This document shows, in pieces, positions 61,444-64,000 of a stretch of DNA of 64,000 bases. Each line of letters begins with the position of its first letter. The stretch's first letter is position 1. Source of the stretch: SbD1 sp963767585 (GTDB lineage: Bacteria; Desulfobacterota; Syntrophobacteria; Syntrophobacterales; Syntrophobacteraceae); the NCBI GenBank assembly GCA_963767585.1, contig CAVYEB010000002.1:1054001-1118000 (forward strand), read 5' to 3'. The notes beneath the pieces are model-generated. The model ran no database searches, was not told the origin of the DNA, and saw nothing but the letters and a program-made list of their open reading frames with translations. The position numbers and the translations under genes were made by a program.

Positions 61444-64000
61444 ATGAAACAAATCGCACCAGCTAAGCTGACTCTTCCCAACAGCAAAACAGCCCTTCCC
61501 CGCGAGCGACTCTTTCAACTGCTTGACAGATGCCGGGACAAAAAGATTATCTGGATATCTGGTCCGGCCGGATCGGGCAAGACTACGCTTGCGGCAAGCT
61601 ATTTCCAATCTCGCAACGCCCCTTGCCTCTGGTATCAACTCGATGAGGGAGATGCCGATATCTCGACATTTTTCTACTACATGGGGCTTGCAGCAAAGAA
61701 GGCATCGCCCAGAAGCCGGCTTTCTCTGCCACTCCTTACTCCCGAATACCTCCTTGGCATTCCCGTCTTTGCAAAACGCTTTTTCGAAAAGCTCTCTGAA
61801 AAACTCACAGGCAAAAGCGCACCCGGACCCCTGAAGACCGGGGGTTCGTAATCGTATTCGACAACTACCAGGACGTGCCGGAAGATTCTTTGTTCCATGG
61901 CGTCATCAATTCGGGCCTTTCCTCCATTCCCCAAGGATTGAACGTGATCATTCTGAGCAGGGGCGAGCCCCCTCCTGCCTATGTCCGCCTACGCGCGGCG
62001 GGAGAAATGAGTATTGTGGGCTGGGAGGATATAAGGCTTACCGCGGATGAGTCCGATTCTATTGCCAAGCTAAAGGCAGGAAAAGATCTCGAAAGCCAAA
62101 CCCTTTCAGTCTTGCGCAAAGCCTCTCATGGATGGGTCGCGGGGCTGGTACTGCTGCTCGAAAGCATGCGAATCGAAGATCTTAATTTCCAGCCACCCGG
62201 CGATCTTCCGCGAGAGGAAATCTTCAGCTATTTCGCCACCGAGCTCTTTGACAGGAGTTCTCGGGACACAAGCGACTTTTTGCTCAAGACTTCCTTTCTT
62301 CCTAGAATGAGCGCCAGGATGGCCGGGGAGCTTACCGGAAACGAAAATGCCTCGCGCATTTTAAATGATCTCAACCGGAAAAATTATTTTACCAGCCGGT
62401 ACGCCTCAAACGGCCAGACATTTCAATATCACCCCCTTTTTCGGGAATTTCTCCTTGACAAAGCAAAGGAAACATTTGCTCCAGGGTGCCTTGCTGAGAT
62501 CTGGCGCAGGGCCGCACAAGTGCTTGAGAAAGAAGGGTATCTCGAAGATGCGGTAGGTCTTTTCCTGGAGGCTGGAGAATGGTCTGATGCCACAAGGATG
62601 ATCCTAACCAATGCTCCCGCCCTTATCTCGCAGGGAAGGTGGCAGACCTTGCAGAGTTGGATTGAAAGCTTCCCCGAGCCAGTGACCGAACTTGAACCCT
62701 GGCTTCTCTACTGGATGGGAGCCTGCAGGTATCCAACATCTCAGGATACGGCCCGGGACTACTTTGCCAGGGCGCTTGAGCAATTCAGGAGCCGCAGGGA
62801 TGCGGCAGGCTCATTTCTCGCCTTGTCCGGAATGCTGGACTCGATCAGCCTGAGGCTCGATACTTTCCATGAGCTTGACAGGCTAATCCCTCTGGCGAAT
62901 GAGGTCCTCGAAGAATATCAGCATCAATTCCCCTCGCCCGAAATCGAGTCCCGAATGGCGGCCAGCATGATCTATGCGCTAATGCTGAGGCAGCCTGCCA
63001 ACCCCTCTTTCGAGTATTGGGAGAGTCGATGCTTCGCACTGGCGGGCAGTACTGCCGATAGGGACACTGCTCTTCATATGCTCCTAGCGCTGGCGTTTTA
63101 CAGGGCCTATTCCGGCGAACTCGAAAAAGTGCCGATCATTATCGAATCGTTTGGCAAGCTGGTCGATGCTGGCCATTATGCACCTTTATCAGTAGTCTTA
63201 CAGAGGGCAATGCAAGCCTTTTATGGTTGGCTTTCCGCCGATTTTGGAGAAGGCCGATGGGCGGCGGAGGATGCTATTGTACTGGCTCATTCCTCAGGAG
63301 TTCACGTCTATGATGGTGTTTTGTATGCCCATGGTGCGGCTAGTCTCCTCGGCATCGGAGAGTGCGCAAAGGCTGAGGAACTTTTGGAAAATATGCGGTC
63401 CACTCTTCAGCGCGTCTCCTCAGCATGGGTCGAATATGTCTATCATTCCTTCATGGCGTGGAGCAGTCTGATTCAAAGGGATCTTGCCCGTGCCTCCCTG
63501 CATGCCTCTCTTGCACTTAAATTCGACACGGCGACGGGCGCACCCTTTTTGATGCCCTATGCACATCAGATAAACGCCGTGGTGATGCATGAGCTTCAAA
63601 ATGATGTAGAAGCGTCTGCGCATATCCACGAAGTATGGAGGATTTGCAGTACTGTATGCGTGCACCAGGCAGAATTTATGACTCTTTTGTTGGAGGCGCA
63701 GATTGCCTTTGACAATGGCGCCGAGGATGCGGGTCGGGAACTTCTCCGCAAAGCCATGGCGCTCGGAAAAGAGCACGGATATTTCAATGGCATCTTTTGG
63801 GTGAATTCGACTATGGCACGGCTGTGTGCAAAAGCACTCGAATATGACATCGAAACTGATTACGTGCAGGATATTATCCGCAGGCGCGACCTCATTTCCT
63901 ATGTCCCCGTGCTTCACCTGGACAACTGGCCCTGGCCGCTGAAGATCCAAACACTCGGGCAGTTTGAGATCATAAGGGATTCGGAGGCCGTCAGGTTCAC
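61444..64000 (+). pseudogene. MalT/SARP-like ATPase regulator, frameshifted and 3' partial
   Basis: A large STAND-type regulator. From ATG 61444: KLTLPNSKTALPRERLFQLL, then Walker A WISGPAGSGKTTLA (about residue 40), ending prematurely at 61851. The frame changes in a short C run near 61827-61832, and the protein continues without stops to the window end: FVIVFDNYQDVPEDS (Walker B region), ILSRGEPPP, LTADES, HGWVAGLVLLLESM, then TPR-like repeats. The last visible part, IQTLGQFEIIRDSEAVRF, is the start of a SARP/BTAD-type DNA-binding domain. One missing base, real or a sequencing error, explains the break. Confidence 0.85.

Overview
The window looks like a chromosomal segment of an anaerobic Gram-negative bacterium. 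A deltaproteobacterial (Desulfobacterota, Syntrophobacter-like) origin is my inference. It rests on outer-membrane genes (lptE, mlaA), a long PlsB-type acyltransferase, corrinoid methyl-transfer genes, a double-cubane-cluster-type reductase, and intergenic spacers full of short dispersed repeats. Taxonomy cannot be settled from this sequence alone.

Region 1 (1-18 kb) is housekeeping DNA. On the + strand: an HD-domain phosphohydrolase (cut by the window edge), holB, a RicT/PSP1 gene, metG, leuS, lptE, holA and rpsT. Then ftsH (-), mlaA and a cold-shock gene (+), and on the - strand an Fe-S flavoprotein, a HIT protein, ilvE and plsB. Spacing is tight and several starts overlap.

Region 2 (18-36 kb) is a decayed, accessory zone. 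It holds a frameshifted helix-turn-helix gene under an array of ATGGAAACA repeats, a response regulator overprinting a truncated HU gene, an IS630 remnant, an AT-rich orphan gene, an IS1595 (ISXO2-type) element with a small companion ORF, and a signalling set (PAS histidine kinase, CheB-CheR-PAS fusion, two receivers). It ends with a 116-bp tandem repeat split by an IS4-type element, next to a GxxExxY gene enclosed by a perfect 21-bp inverted repeat.

Region 3 (35-44 kb) has an Fsr-like efflux transporter and then a co-directional + strand cluster: MFS permease, corrinoid protein, two zinc-type MtaA/CmuA methyltransferases, a third URO-D-fold protein without the zinc ligands, a double-cubane-type (2-hydroxyacyl-CoA dehydratase family) reductase, and an AhpD/CMD-like protein. 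This resembles an O-, N- or S-demethylation system in which the reductase may replace the usual RACE-type corrinoid activator. It is the best candidate here for an undescribed system.

Region 4 (44-61 kb) is an envelope/stress neighbourhood of small genes: DinB protein, a PAS protein with a fresh 381-bp internal duplication, L,D-transpeptidase, lipoproteins, a broken PBP1A fragment, CsbD, DUF3309, YtxH and DUF4337 proteins, an MMPL transporter, aquaporin Z and a Gln-rich secreted protein. Several exist as intact/broken pairs with duplicated upstream DNA, which suggests repeated local duplication and decay. The window closes inside a MalT/SARP-like regulator carrying an apparent single-base frameshift.
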